Assembly: GCA_905200905.1 (NCBI GenBank)
Contig: CAJKMA010000005.1
Location: 1 to 64,000, forward strand
Origin: an uncultured Bacillota bacterium
Lineage (GTDB): Bacteria; Bacillota; Clostridia; Lachnospirales; Lachnospiraceae
Direction of reading: 5' to 3'
Length of the DNA: 64,000 nucleotides
The notes below the pieces were generated by a model. The model was not told where the DNA came from. It worked only from the letters and a program-made list of their open reading frames with translations, and made no database searches. Positions 45,320 through 53,619 of the stretch are shown piece by piece. Every line of letters starts with the position of its first letter. The first letter of the stretch is position 1. A program made the position numbers and the translations under genes.

Positions 45320-48076
45320 CTATCTTGTTACTTCAATCCAATCGATTTCCAATCCCGCTTTTACAGGATTCAAGCAAACTTCGTACTCTCCTGCCTCTAA
45401 TTGAATATTGTTTAATTTCAATACGGTCCACTGATGTTCCGTTCCATTGCTCTGAATAGTCAGTACTGGCTTCTGATTTAACAACAGGTTAGAGGAAGAC
45501 TGGGCCAGAGAAGACAGGGCAGAGCGTGTTCTTACTAAAAATTTATATCTGCCGGCCTGTTCGATCTTCAACATCATGGTTTCTTTCTTCCCAGGCCAGA
45601 GTTTTACTGGAGCAAAAGAAAATTCCCCCTGCTCTGCTTCCATTTCCTCTAAAGTTTTCAGTCTTCTCTTTGCAGCAGGTGTATGAAGAATAAAACGGCA
45701 TATATTCATAGCACACCGCTGGAGTTCTCCAATGGTAAGCCTGCCTTCTTCCAACGCTTCCAAGGTATCATCCCCGTATTCATTTTCTTCAGAACCGCCA
45801 TTGGTTACCACCATATATAAATCATTCTGCGCTCTCACCATAGCTGCTGTATTCGTCATCTTAGCCTCACCGCCGGAAATGGGATCATTCATTTTTGCCC
45901 ACCAGTCTGTCATAACAATGCCTGTGTATCCCCACTCTTCTCTTAAAATGGTAGTACATAAATCATAATTGGAGGCAGACCAATGACCGTTTAACGGATT
46001 ATAAGAGGTCATAATGGAGCAGGCATTTCCTTCTTTTACCGCTATTTCAAATCCCTTTAAATACAATTCCCGAGCTGCTCTCTCTGATACCACAGAATCT
46101 GCCACACTTCTGCCCAATTCCTGATTATTGCAGGCAAAATGTTTTACCGTGGCATCTGCACCGCTTTTTTTAATTCCTTTTACCACAGCTGCTGCAAATT
46201 TACCTGTAAGATACGGATCCTCAGAAAAATACTCAAAGTTTCTTCCATTTAAAGGATTTCGGTGAAGATTAATCCCAGGCCCCAGTAAAGTATCAATTTC
46301 ATTTCTTAACAGTTCCTGACCTTCCCATTCATAGAGCTCCTCCACAAGTTCCAGATTCCAACTGGAAGCTAGCATAGTTCCAATAGGCATTTGTGTAGCT
46401 TTTAGCCCACTGTCCATACGAATTCCGGAAGGTCCGTCTGCCGTACATGCTACAGGAATTCCATAACCGTAAAGACTTGGGGACGTTCCCCCAAAAGCAG
46501 ATGCTGTTCCTGGAGTTACCAGAGGATTACACATACCTTCTCCTCTTACCAAAATAGCCAACTCTCTTTCCGATAGCTGTGCCACAAAAGCCTCAAGACT
46601 GGCTTTTCCATCTCTTACATCCTGGAAAGAAATGCCTTGATTTCCTTTTATTTCCATTGTCCTTGGCAAACGCTGCTGAATCCTTTCTGCCAGGGAAATG
46701 GTCTGGGTTGGAACTTCTTCTGCCTTTGGAGCATAGGTTCCATCCTCTTGTCTGCTTCCTGGGCAAAGACGCTGAAATTTCTCTGTAGGAGCCAATGCCT
46801 CCTGCAAAGTTTCTGTTACCATACAGTTTGAAATTTCTATACCTTCCTGTTCCTGAAGGAATACCTGTTTTGCTGTTCTCACATCACTTCCCACATAAAT
46901 TTTATATAGTCCTGGTTCCAGTACATAACAGGATTTATGCCCTGTAGAACCACAATCATCATAGGATGCCATACTAGATACTGGAAAGTTCAAGTTCAAT
47001 ACTTGAGCCTCTCCTGGCTGTAATACATCTGTTTTCGCAAAAACGACCAATGCTCTTGCTGGTTTCCCTAATTTTCCCTGTGGTGCTTCATAATATACCT
47101 GTACAACTTCTTTTCCTGCATACTGAATACCTGTATTTTTTACTTCTATCTGAAGCTCCACATTCGCTTTGGCACCTGTGCCAAGAACCTGAGCTTTTTT
47201 CACCTCCATGGAAAAATCTGTATAAGACAATCCAAAACCAAAGGGGAACTGTACACATTTTGGGGCAAAAGTTTCAAAATACCGATATCCCACGTAAATA
47301 TCTTCTTGATAGACATTCTTTTCCTGTCTTCCAAAATTTGCAGTACTTGGATAATCTTTGATATCATAAGCAATGGTATCCGGAAGTTTTCCACTTGGAG
47401 TTACCGCTCCCACAAGCACATCTGCACTGGCTCCTCCAGCCTCTACACCTCCCTGCCAGGTATAAATAACACTGCGGATATGTTCTTTGTTTTTCACAGT
47501 CTCCAGCCAGCTCATATCAATGATATTAGAGACATTCATAATTACACCTGTGTTTTCAAACACCTCTGCCACCGTTTCCAAAAGCTGCTTTTCCTCTTTT
47601 GTAAGATAATAACTTCCTTCTACAGCTTCATAATCTTTGTCTTCCCCTGCAGTTCTTCCAATCACAACGAAAGCTTTATTGGAAGTCTCTCTGGCTTTTC
47701 TTGCCAGTTCCATGGAAACTGGCATCTCTTTTTGAAACCATGGTTCACTGGCCCATGCTCCCTGTCCATCATCAAAAGGATGCTCCTGAACCCAATCCTC
47801 GTAAACTTTTAGCAACCCCTCATTCAGCGCAATATGTTTGTACCGACGAAAACCATCTACCAGATTCGTAGTATAGGCAGTATTCACAGCTCCGCCTGAA
47901 CCTGTCCCACTCTTATAGTAATTTATCTGGCATCTTCCAAATAAGGCCACTTGGTCTTTTTCTGTAATTGGCAGCATCTGGTTTTCATTCTTCAGCAAAA
48001 CAATACCTTCTGCTGCTGTTTTTCTTACTGCTTCTCCAAAACCCTCCATGGGAATTCCTAATTTTTTATGTTCCAT
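45320..48076 (-). CDS. GH3 glycoside hydrolase with swapped domain order (beta-glucosidase type)
   Basis: A 918-residue cytoplasmic enzyme without signal peptide. Order is reversed from normal GH3: the C-terminal alpha-beta sandwich comes first (EGIVLLKNENQMLPI near residue 25, ASADVLVGAVTPSGKLPDTIAYD near 220), then a fibronectin-like domain (KEVVQVYYEAPQGKLGKPAR near 320). The TIM-barrel catalytic domain comes last (about 480-810), with GPGINLHRNPLNGRNFEYFSEDP split near 605-630, KHFACNNQE near 655, and the nucleophile aspartate in GIVMTDWWA near 723. A small beta domain, perhaps carbohydrate-binding, ends the protein. A divergent AraC gene probably controls it. Confidence 0.93.
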   Translation of the reverse strand: MEHKKLGIPMEGFGEAVRKTAAEGIVLLKNENQMLPITEKDQVALFGRCQINYYKSGTGSGGAVNTAYTTNLVDGFRRYKHIALNEGLLKVYEDWVQEHPFDDGQGAWASEPWFQKEMPVSMELARKARETSNKAFVVIGRTAGEDKDYEAVEGSYYLTKEEKQLLETVAEVFENTGVIMNVSNIIDMSWLETVKNKEHIRSVIYTWQGGVEAGGASADVLVGAVTPSGKLPDTIAYDIKDYPSTANFGRQEKNVYQEDIYVGYRYFETFAPKCVQFPFGFGLSYTDFSMEVKKAQVLGTGAKANVELQIEVKNTGIQYAGKEVVQVYYEAPQGKLGKPARALVVFAKTDVLQPGEAQVLNLNFPVSSMASYDDCGSTGHKSCYVLEPGLYKIYVGSDVRTAKQVFLQEQEGIEISNCMVTETLQEALAPTEKFQRLCPGSRQEDGTYAPKAEEVPTQTISLAERIQQRLPRTMEIKGNQGISFQDVRDGKASLEAFVAQLSERELAILVRGEGMCNPLVTPGTASAFGGTSPSLYGYGIPVACTADGPSGIRMDSGLKATQMPIGTMLASSWNLELVEELYEWEGQELLRNEIDTLLGPGINLHRNPLNGRNFEYFSEDPYLTGKFAAAVVKGIKKSGADATVKHFACNNQELGRSVADSVVSERAARELYLKGFEIAVKEGNACSIMTSYNPLNGHWSASNYDLCTTILREEWGYTGIVMTDWWAKMNDPISGGEAKMTNTAAMVRAQNDLYMVVTNGGSEENEYGDDTLEALEEGRLTIGELQRCAMNICRFILHTPAAKRRLKTLEEMEAEQGEFSFAPVKLWPGKKETMMLKIEQAGRYKFLVRTRSALSSLAQSSSNLLLNQKPVLTIQSNGTEHQWTVLKLNNIQLEAGEYEVCLNPVKAGLEIDWIEVTR

Positions 48077-48108
48077 ATTTTCTAAAATCCTTTCTTTTTT
48101 CTGGGTTT

Positions 48109-48141
48109 ATTATAGCCCTCACACTTTTTTTGTGCTATAAT
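48109..48141. promoter_or_regulatory. Symmetric divergent promoter region between GH3 and araC-type genes
   Basis: A perfect eight-base inverted repeat, ATTATAGC (48109-48116) and GCTATAAT (48134-48141), separated by 17 bases. Each arm supplies a perfect TATAAT -10 box, one for each direction. No good -35 box exists on either side, as expected for activator-dependent promoters. CACA and TGTG inside the spacer may add to an AraC site. Confidence 0.6.
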
Positions 48142-48187
48142 TTTTCTGCTTAAAAATAATAAAAATTTGTCCTACAGAGGTATGAAA

Positions 48188-49105
48188 ATGGAATTTATAA
48201 AAGAAAAGAAGCCCTGTATTGATGGTATCCCCTTATCTTATATCTGCCATCTCCAGACAACAGAAAATCCAGGGCTTGTGTACCCTGCTCATTATCACGA
48301 TTATATTGAAATTCTCTATGGAAAAGAAAATTTTTTTGAACTTTATCTTGGAAGCTCCTATCACCGTTTTGGTCCACAAGATCTGGTTCTGATTCCAGCA
48401 GGAGAAGTTCACCTCATTCATAGCCTTTCCCAAAACGGAGGCAGCTATTATGTCCTCCGTTTTCTGCCAGAGCTTATTTACAGTAAGACTTCCTGTAGCT
48501 ATCTGGAATCCCAGTACCTCCTGCCATTTCTGGCTCAACATTCCCACCAGGAGCAGGTGATTTCAAAAGAGGACACTGCAAACTCTGGGATTGCTTTTTG
48601 GATTGAGGAAATTTTTCGGGAGGACCAGGAAAAAAAATATGGCTGCGAACTAGCTATCCGCAACCATATTGGAAGTATTTTTCTCTGGATTCTCCGTTAT
48701 TGGCACGAAAAAGGAATTTCACTCTCTTCCCAATCTTTTGTCAATGAAGAGCTTGCCCGACAGCTAGCCCCTGCTTTTTCCTATGTGCGGGAACAATTTG
48801 ACACACCTGTAACAGCATCGGAGGCCGCCAAACGGTGCGGCATGAGCTACAGTTATTTTTCCAGAAGTTTTAACCATGTTCTCCACATGAATTTCCGTGA
48901 ATATGTGACACATATCCGCCTTACAGAAGCAGAGAAATGCCTGGTATCTACCTCCACACCAATTACAGACCTTGCAGCCTCCTGCGGTTTTGGCTCTACC
49001 AGTTATTTCATTAAGTTGTTTCAGCAACACAAAAACATGTCCCCTGGACAGTTTAGGAAATCCATGCAAGCTGCAAACGAAAAAATATCCTCTCAGGCTG
49101 TGTAA
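48188..49105 (+). CDS. AraC family transcriptional regulator
   Basis: A 305-residue regulator. The N-terminal cupin sensor begins near residue 20 (YPAHYHDYIEILYGKENFFELYLG, with HxH metal- or sugar-binding style and RFGPQDLVLIPAGEVHLIHSL). The C-terminal double helix-turn-helix spans about 205-295 (VTASEAAKRCGMSYSYFSRSFNHV and PITDLAASCGFGSTSYFIKLFQQHKNMSPGQFR split). The ATG at 48188 is seven bases after AGAGG; an upstream TTG and ATG in frame are less well spaced. It likely activates the divergent GH3 gene on sensing an oligosaccharide. Its last codons form one arm of a terminator. Confidence 0.92.
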   Translation: MEFIKEKKPCIDGIPLSYICHLQTTENPGLVYPAHYHDYIEILYGKENFFELYLGSSYHRFGPQDLVLIPAGEVHLIHSLSQNGGSYYVLRFLPELIYSKTSCSYLESQYLLPFLAQHSHQEQVISKEDTANSGIAFWIEEIFREDQEKKYGCELAIRNHIGSIFLWILRYWHEKGISLSSQSFVNEELARQLAPAFSYVREQFDTPVTASEAAKRCGMSYSYFSRSFNHVLHMNFREYVTHIRLTEAEKCLVSTSTPITDLAASCGFGSTSYFIKLFQQHKNMSPGQFRKSMQAANEKISSQAV

Positions 49106-49133
49106 CTCTTCCACAGCCTGAGAGGATATTTTT
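49081..49133. terminator. Perfect 22-base bidirectional terminator overlapping the araC-type coding end
   Basis: AAAAATATCCTCTCAGGCTGTG (split here as AAAAATATCCTC and TCAGGCTGTG; 49081-49102) pairs perfectly with 49112-49133, with a nine-base loop. Its left arm encodes the last residues of the AraC protein and its right arm reaches the stop of the convergent gene. Confidence 0.93.
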
Positions 49134-50061
49134 ATACCTCAATGACATTAATTTCTTCATCTGTTTCTTTTTGTTTGTCTGTTTGTCCCACAACGCCTGC
49201 AACTACATATTCGTTGAAACGGGAATCAAAATAAAATTCTTTCACCAAAGAAAATCCCTGTATTTTTCCTGTACTTTCCACATGCATTAAGGGACCTGTA
49301 CAATGCATTTCATAATCTCCGATTTTAATGCTCTCTTCTCCGCTTGGTACAATGGGTAAGTCTTGGCGAATAATATCCTTAATTTTTTCCTCAATTTCAT
49401 ACAAATTAAAATTGGGTTTTTCTCTGTAATTAATCATAAACCCATGTTTCAGACCGGATCTGGTATAAGCAGGACGCTCCAAATCCTTAACACAGAAACC
49501 GAACAAATCCTCTGCGCTGTGGGCCATTTTTCTGTAAATTAAAGATTTAAACACAATTTTCGCAATATTATCCGGCAATGGACCAAATAAAGAGGGTCTC
49601 GTCACGAGCACTTCTTCCCCCAGTCCAATGAGCAAATCAGCATTTCTCTTTAGCGCTGGATATAAAATCTCAAAATGTTCTACAATCACCCGTTTATTCT
49701 GTGCTGTCACATTTAAAACCGCCTTGGCAATCTCCTCAAGCGGTACATACTTTTTTACCATGCGCACATCTACATGGAAGGTTTTCGGCGTATAAAATCC
49801 CACATCCTCTGCGTTTAAAAGAGGCATATTCATCACTTCAAACTCATCATCCTCTTCCACAGTCTGAATTCCTGGAAACATACCGCGAATCAACATACTC
49901 TTACCAGAGTCCTTGCCTCCAATAATCCCAATAATCTTATCAAAGGGATTCAGATACATCTGGGTAATCTTCATCCCCAGTTCCATCATCCTCAAATTTC
50001 CCCTTGGTGCAAAAAAGAAATTATAAAGATTGCACTCATGTCTTACATTGTTATAGACCAT
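49132..50061 (-). CDS. P-loop protein of the 'alanine-tRNA synthetase second additional domain' type
   Basis: A 309-residue protein. It has YNFFFAPRGNLRMMELGMKI near residue 13, a Walker A loop IIGGKDSGKSMLIRGMFPG near 46, YTPKTFHVDVRM near 90, RVIVEHFEILYPAL near 125, and LVTRPSLFGPLPDNIAKIVFKS near 150. I recall relatives annotated as containing the alanyl-tRNA synthetase second additional domain, the part related to AlaX editing proteins, but that name is from memory. The role is unknown; an ATP-dependent conserved housekeeping function is possible. GAGGG precedes the ATG. It stands alone. Confidence 0.65.
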   Translation of the reverse strand: MVYNNVRHECNLYNFFFAPRGNLRMMELGMKITQMYLNPFDKIIGIIGGKDSGKSMLIRGMFPGIQTVEEDDEFEVMNMPLLNAEDVGFYTPKTFHVDVRMVKKYVPLEEIAKAVLNVTAQNKRVIVEHFEILYPALKRNADLLIGLGEEVLVTRPSLFGPLPDNIAKIVFKSLIYRKMAHSAEDLFGFCVKDLERPAYTRSGLKHGFMINYREKPNFNLYEIEEKIKDIIRQDLPIVPSGEESIKIGDYEMHCTGPLMHVESTGKIQGFSLVKEFYFDSRFNEYVVAGVVGQTDKQKETDEEINVIEV

Positions 50062-50132
50062 AAAAACACCCTCATTCCCACTTCTGGTTAATAGTTATTT
50101 TTATTCTACCACACAAAGAGACAAGAAAGCGT

Positions 50133-51050
50133 CTATTTCAGGAAACCACTGATAATCTGTTCTTCTGCTTCTTCCTCTGTAAGCCCCAAAGTCATGAGTT
50201 TTATAATCTGTTCCCCAGCAATCTTTCCAATGGCTGCCTCATGAATTAAGGCTGCATCTGAATTATTTGCTGTGATTTCTGGTATGGAACTGATTTTTGC
50301 ATTTCCAACAATAATAGCATCACATTCCGTATGTCCGCTGCATCTGGCATTTCCATTTAATACAGACTGAAACATCTGATAAGAATCATCCTTTGCAACA
50401 GATCTGGAAATAATATTAGCACCAGAGTCTTCTCCATCTAAATCTACAATAAAGCGGCTCTCTGCTCTTTGCTCCCCGTGAGTCATAAGACGTTCCATTA
50501 CTTTTATAGACGCGCCTTTTCCCAATTTCACCTTTGTAAGACGGTCTGTGGAGTCTACTCCTTTTATCTGTGCTGTATCCATTTCCATATAACTGCCTTC
50601 TCCCACTTCCACAATGGTCTGGGGATTCATCACTCTTTTTCCGTTTCCATCACCACTTCCATAGTGCTTTTCCACGTATTTCACCTTTGAATTTTTTCCA
50701 ATAAAAAAGCTGTGGATTCCATCATGCTGGCTTCCATCATCCGTCCCACAATGAATACCGCATCCAGCTACAATGGTCACGTCACAATCGTCTCCAATAT
50801 AGAAATCATTATAAACTGTTTCTTTCCATCCAGCCTTACTTAAAATAACTGGCATATGCATACTTTCATTTTTGGTGCCAGATTTAATGGTAATCACGAT
50901 TCCATCGCCTTCTTCTCTTGGCTGTATATCAATATTTTCTGTTGTTTGTCTTCCTTCTGTTTTTCCGTTGGTTCTGATATTATAGGCGCCTGCCGGAACA
51001 CCATGCAGGCCAGATACTGCTTCTAAAAGCTGTTTTTGAATTGCATCCAT
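50133..51050 (-). CDS. SufB/SufD-type iron-sulphur scaffold protein (minimal SUF system)
   Basis: A 305-residue beta-helix protein of the SufB/SufD family, much shorter than the 420-470 residues of classic SufB or SufD. Core features: VTIVAGCGIHCGTDDGSQHDGIHSFFIGKNSKV split near 88-120, KYVEKHYGSGDG near 122, and the C-terminal GNARCSGHTECDAIIVGNAKISSIPEI near 235. The cysteine in CSGHTECD and the nearby acidic residues match the SufB cluster-binding region. It overlaps sufC by TAATG and has no SufD, SufS or SufU beside it, which fits the SUF-like minimal system of anaerobes. Confidence 0.88.
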   Translation of the reverse strand: MDAIQKQLLEAVSGLHGVPAGAYNIRTNGKTEGRQTTENIDIQPREEGDGIVITIKSGTKNESMHMPVILSKAGWKETVYNDFYIGDDCDVTIVAGCGIHCGTDDGSQHDGIHSFFIGKNSKVKYVEKHYGSGDGNGKRVMNPQTIVEVGEGSYMEMDTAQIKGVDSTDRLTKVKLGKGASIKVMERLMTHGEQRAESRFIVDLDGEDSGANIISRSVAKDDSYQMFQSVLNGNARCSGHTECDAIIVGNAKISSIPEITANNSDAALIHEAAIGKIAGEQIIKLMTLGLTEEEAEEQIISGFLK

Positions 51051-51796
51051 TAGTCCTGTACCCCTTTCTGCCAGACTTCACATCCTGTGTCGGTTTCTGC
51101 CGCATTTAATAAAGCTGGAAGCACTTCCTCCTTGCTTCCTCTTCTCACCAATTTTCCATCTGCAATTACCAAAATCTCATCTGCTGTGTTTAAAATCCTC
51201 TCCTGGTGAGAAATAATTAAAATAGAACCGTGTTTTTTCTGGTTCATTTTTTCAAATACATGAATTAGATTTTGAAAACTCCATAAATCAATACCTGCCT
51301 CTGGTTCATCAAACACAGACATTCTAGTTCCTCTTGCCATAACTGTGGCGATTTCAATACGCTTCATCTCTCCACCAGACAGACTGGCATTTACTTCCCG
51401 ATTAATATAGTCTTTCGCACACAGTCCCACTGCTGATAAATATTCACAGGCTCCCGACAGGGAAATTTCTTTTCCTGCTGCAAGATGAATCAAATCAAAA
51501 ACCGTTACACCCTTGAAACGAACTGGCTGCTGAAATGCATAGCTGATACCATGTCTTGCTCTTTCTGTAATACTCCAGTCTGTAATATCCTCACCATCCA
51601 GAAAAATCCTTCCTTCTGTAGGCTTCTGGATTCCTGCAATGATTTTTGCCAGAGTAGATTTTCCTCCTCCATTCGGTCCTGTAATGGCAACAAATTTATT
51701 GTCCTCCAAAGTAAAACTTACGTGTTCCAGAATGCCCTTTTCTTTTTCCTTGGAATCCTCTGAAACACGAAAGGAGACATCTCTTAATTCAAGCAT
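51050..51796 (-). CDS. sufC: SufC-type ABC ATPase (minimal SUF system)
   Basis: A 248-residue ABC ATPase of the SufC group. Walker A AITGPNGGGKSTLAKIIAG is near residue 37, HGISYAFQQPVRFKGVTVFDLI near 80 (Q-loop region), the signature NASLSGGEMKRIEIATVMARG near 140, Walker B RMSVFDEPEAGIDLWSF near 162, and the switch histidine in ILIISHQERIL near 195. It should power remodelling of the scaffold encoded next, for iron-sulphur cluster assembly. The frame extends upstream, but GGAGG before the ATG at 51796 sets the start. Confidence 0.92.
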   Translation of the reverse strand: MLELRDVSFRVSEDSKEKEKGILEHVSFTLEDNKFVAITGPNGGGKSTLAKIIAGIQKPTEGRIFLDGEDITDWSITERARHGISYAFQQPVRFKGVTVFDLIHLAAGKEISLSGACEYLSAVGLCAKDYINREVNASLSGGEMKRIEIATVMARGTRMSVFDEPEAGIDLWSFQNLIHVFEKMNQKKHGSILIISHQERILNTADEILVIADGKLVRRGSKEEVLPALLNAAETDTGCEVWQKGVQD

Positions 51797-51970
51797 AGTT
51801 TTCTTCCTCCGTTTATATGAAAATATATCATGGATATTTTTTGTCCGATTTTTATTATATACAGGTATTTTCCGATTGTAAATGACTTTTTTCCAATCTA
51901 TTCCCAAATTTAGGAGTTTCCAAATGATTACCAGCATGATACAATGAAAAAAAAATGGAGAATAATCGTT

Positions 51971-52627
51971 ATGGATATTAAAAAAAATACTATTTTTACT
52001 GTAGAAGAATTAATGATTCTGGCTGAAAATGGCCAAAAAGACTTGATTTTTGGTGTTGGATATTATTACGAAAACGGCATCCGCACTTCCGTGGACTATG
52101 TCCAAGCTGCACATTGGTATGAAAAAGCTGCCGAAAAAGGTCACTCTGAAGCAGCTCTGCGTCTAGCCATGTTATATGCCCAAGGAAAGGGAGTAGAGCC
52201 AAACCCTCAGAAAGCTTTTCACTATATGGAACAGGCTGCAAAAAGCAATGATTTAAATGCACTCTATAATATGGGACGCTGCTATGAAGAAGGTATTGGA
52301 GTAAAACCAAACCTCTCCAAGGCTATGGACTGGTATAAAAAAGCTGCTGCACAGGGTGATTTTCGCGCTATGTGCTGTCTTGCTGTCCAATTTTTATCCG
52401 GAAAAGCACTTCCCTATGAACCGAAAAAAGCGTTCCAACTTTTTGAAAAAGCTGCCAACGCTCAAATTCCCTCTGCACAGTACAATCTTTCTGTACTCTA
52501 CCGATACGGAGAAGGAGTAGAACAAAATGAAGAAAAAGCAGACTTTTGGAGAGTGAAAGCAGCCCAAAACGGATTTCGCATGGCAATTGATGAACTGAAT
52601 CGTGAACCTCTTGAAGACGCTTTATAA
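51971..52627 (+). CDS. Sel1-repeat protein
   Basis: A 218-residue protein built from about five Sel1-like repeats of 36 residues: AAHWYEKAAEKGHSEAALRLAMLYAQGKGVEPN, then KAFHYMEQAAKSNDLNALYNMG, KAMDWYKKAAAQGDFRAMCCL, KAFQLFEKAANAQIPSAQYNLS and a final partial unit. Such alpha-alpha solenoids mediate protein contacts. No signal peptide or membrane segment is present. The ATG at 51971 follows GGAG at ten bases; an earlier ATG at 51944 is in frame. It is divergent from sufC and convergent with the aldolase gene. Partner unknown. Confidence 0.87.
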   Translation: MDIKKNTIFTVEELMILAENGQKDLIFGVGYYYENGIRTSVDYVQAAHWYEKAAEKGHSEAALRLAMLYAQGKGVEPNPQKAFHYMEQAAKSNDLNALYNMGRCYEEGIGVKPNLSKAMDWYKKAAAQGDFRAMCCLAVQFLSGKALPYEPKKAFQLFEKAANAQIPSAQYNLSVLYRYGEGVEQNEEKADFWRVKAAQNGFRMAIDELNREPLEDAL

Positions 52628-52639
52628 GATTGTAGTAAA

Positions 52640-52690
52640 AAGCGCTCGTAGAATATCCGTTATAAAACACACGAATTTCTATGAGCGCTT
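52640..52690. terminator. Bidirectional terminator between the Sel1 gene and the aldolase gene
   Basis: AAGCGCTCGTAGA and TCTATGAGCGCTT pair with one G-T or A-C mismatch around a 25-base loop. A-rich and T-rich flanks serve both convergent genes. Confidence 0.85.
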
Positions 52691-52712
52691 CTTCTTTTCA
52701 GGCAATCAATCT

Positions 52713-53606
52713 CTATCTAAGCCCTGCCTTCTGTAAAATCTTCTGAATTTCCTCTGTCTCTGCTTCGGTTGCTGGAAGAAGAGGCTGGGTACACACTGGC
52801 TCCATATTCACACCACGAACCACCATAGCTTTCTTAATGGTCGGAATAAACTGGGGCGCCACATCATAAATCGCCATCAGGCTGTCAATTTTTTGCTGAT
52901 ATTGTGTCATTCCCTGCAAATCATCCTCTCTTGCAGCTTTGGCGTATCCAGAAGCTACTTCTGGAGCAAAGTTTGAAAGACCTGCCACACAGCCATCTCC
53001 TCCTGAAAGAACATTGTGTCCAAAGAACTCGTCAAATCCAGAATACACCATAAAATCTGGATATTCTGTTTTCACTTTCTGAATAATAGCTCTTGTGTGT
53101 CCCATGGTGGAAACCGTATCCTTAATTCCTACAATGTTTTCATGTTCAGATACCAGTTTGTAAATCATATCTGGTGTCAAATCATGACCGGTTCTATCTG
53201 GGAAATTATACAAAAGTAAAGGTCCGTGGACGCACTCTGCCAAAGTCCCATAGAAGTTCAAAATTGCGCTTTCCGGCAAGCTGAAATAATAGGGAGAAAT
53301 CACCATCACTCCATCTGCTCCTTGCTCCAAAGCATAATTAGACAATTCCACGCAAGCTTCAAATTCCATATGACAAGTTCCCACATACACCGTGACTCTG
53401 TGGTTAATATGGCGGATTGCTTCTCGAATCAATGCTTTTTTTTCTTCCATAGATATCGCAAAAAATTCACCAATACTTCCAAACAGAAGAATCCCATCCA
53501 TTCCATTTTCGATCAAAAAATCGTAAATATTCTTATTTCCCTCCATATCCACATGGCCCTCTTTATCTAAAGCGGTTACCACTGGAGTAATCCATTTTGC
53601 TTTCAT
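52713..53606 (-). CDS. DapA family aldolase, probably 2-keto-3-deoxy sugar-acid aldolase
   Basis: A 297-residue class I aldolase of the DHDPS/NAL family. The carboxylate-binding loop is FGSIGEFFAIS near residue 43 (the GTTGE position), the conserved tyrosine is in LLYNFPDRTG near 137, and the Schiff-base lysine is in IVGIKDTVS near 163. Neighbouring dehydratases, SDR and GntP point to cleavage of a 2-keto-3-deoxy aldonate into pyruvate and an aldehyde, not lysine synthesis. The frame extends upstream, but AAGGAGG before the ATG at 53606 fixes the start. It is the last gene of its operon. Confidence 0.88.
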   Translation of the reverse strand: MKAKWITPVVTALDKEGHVDMEGNKNIYDFLIENGMDGILLFGSIGEFFAISMEEKKALIREAIRHINHRVTVYVGTCHMEFEACVELSNYALEQGADGVMVISPYYFSLPESAILNFYGTLAECVHGPLLLYNFPDRTGHDLTPDMIYKLVSEHENIVGIKDTVSTMGHTRAIIQKVKTEYPDFMVYSGFDEFFGHNVLSGGDGCVAGLSNFAPEVASGYAKAAREDDLQGMTQYQQKIDSLMAIYDVAPQFIPTIKKAMVVRGVNMEPVCTQPLLPATEAETEEIQKILQKAGLR

Positions 53607-53619
53607 TTTCTTTTCCTCC

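Noticed and set aside
52713..53606. Lysine-pathway DapA
   Set aside because: The aldolase core is shared, but the operon is catabolic and no lysine gene adjoins it.
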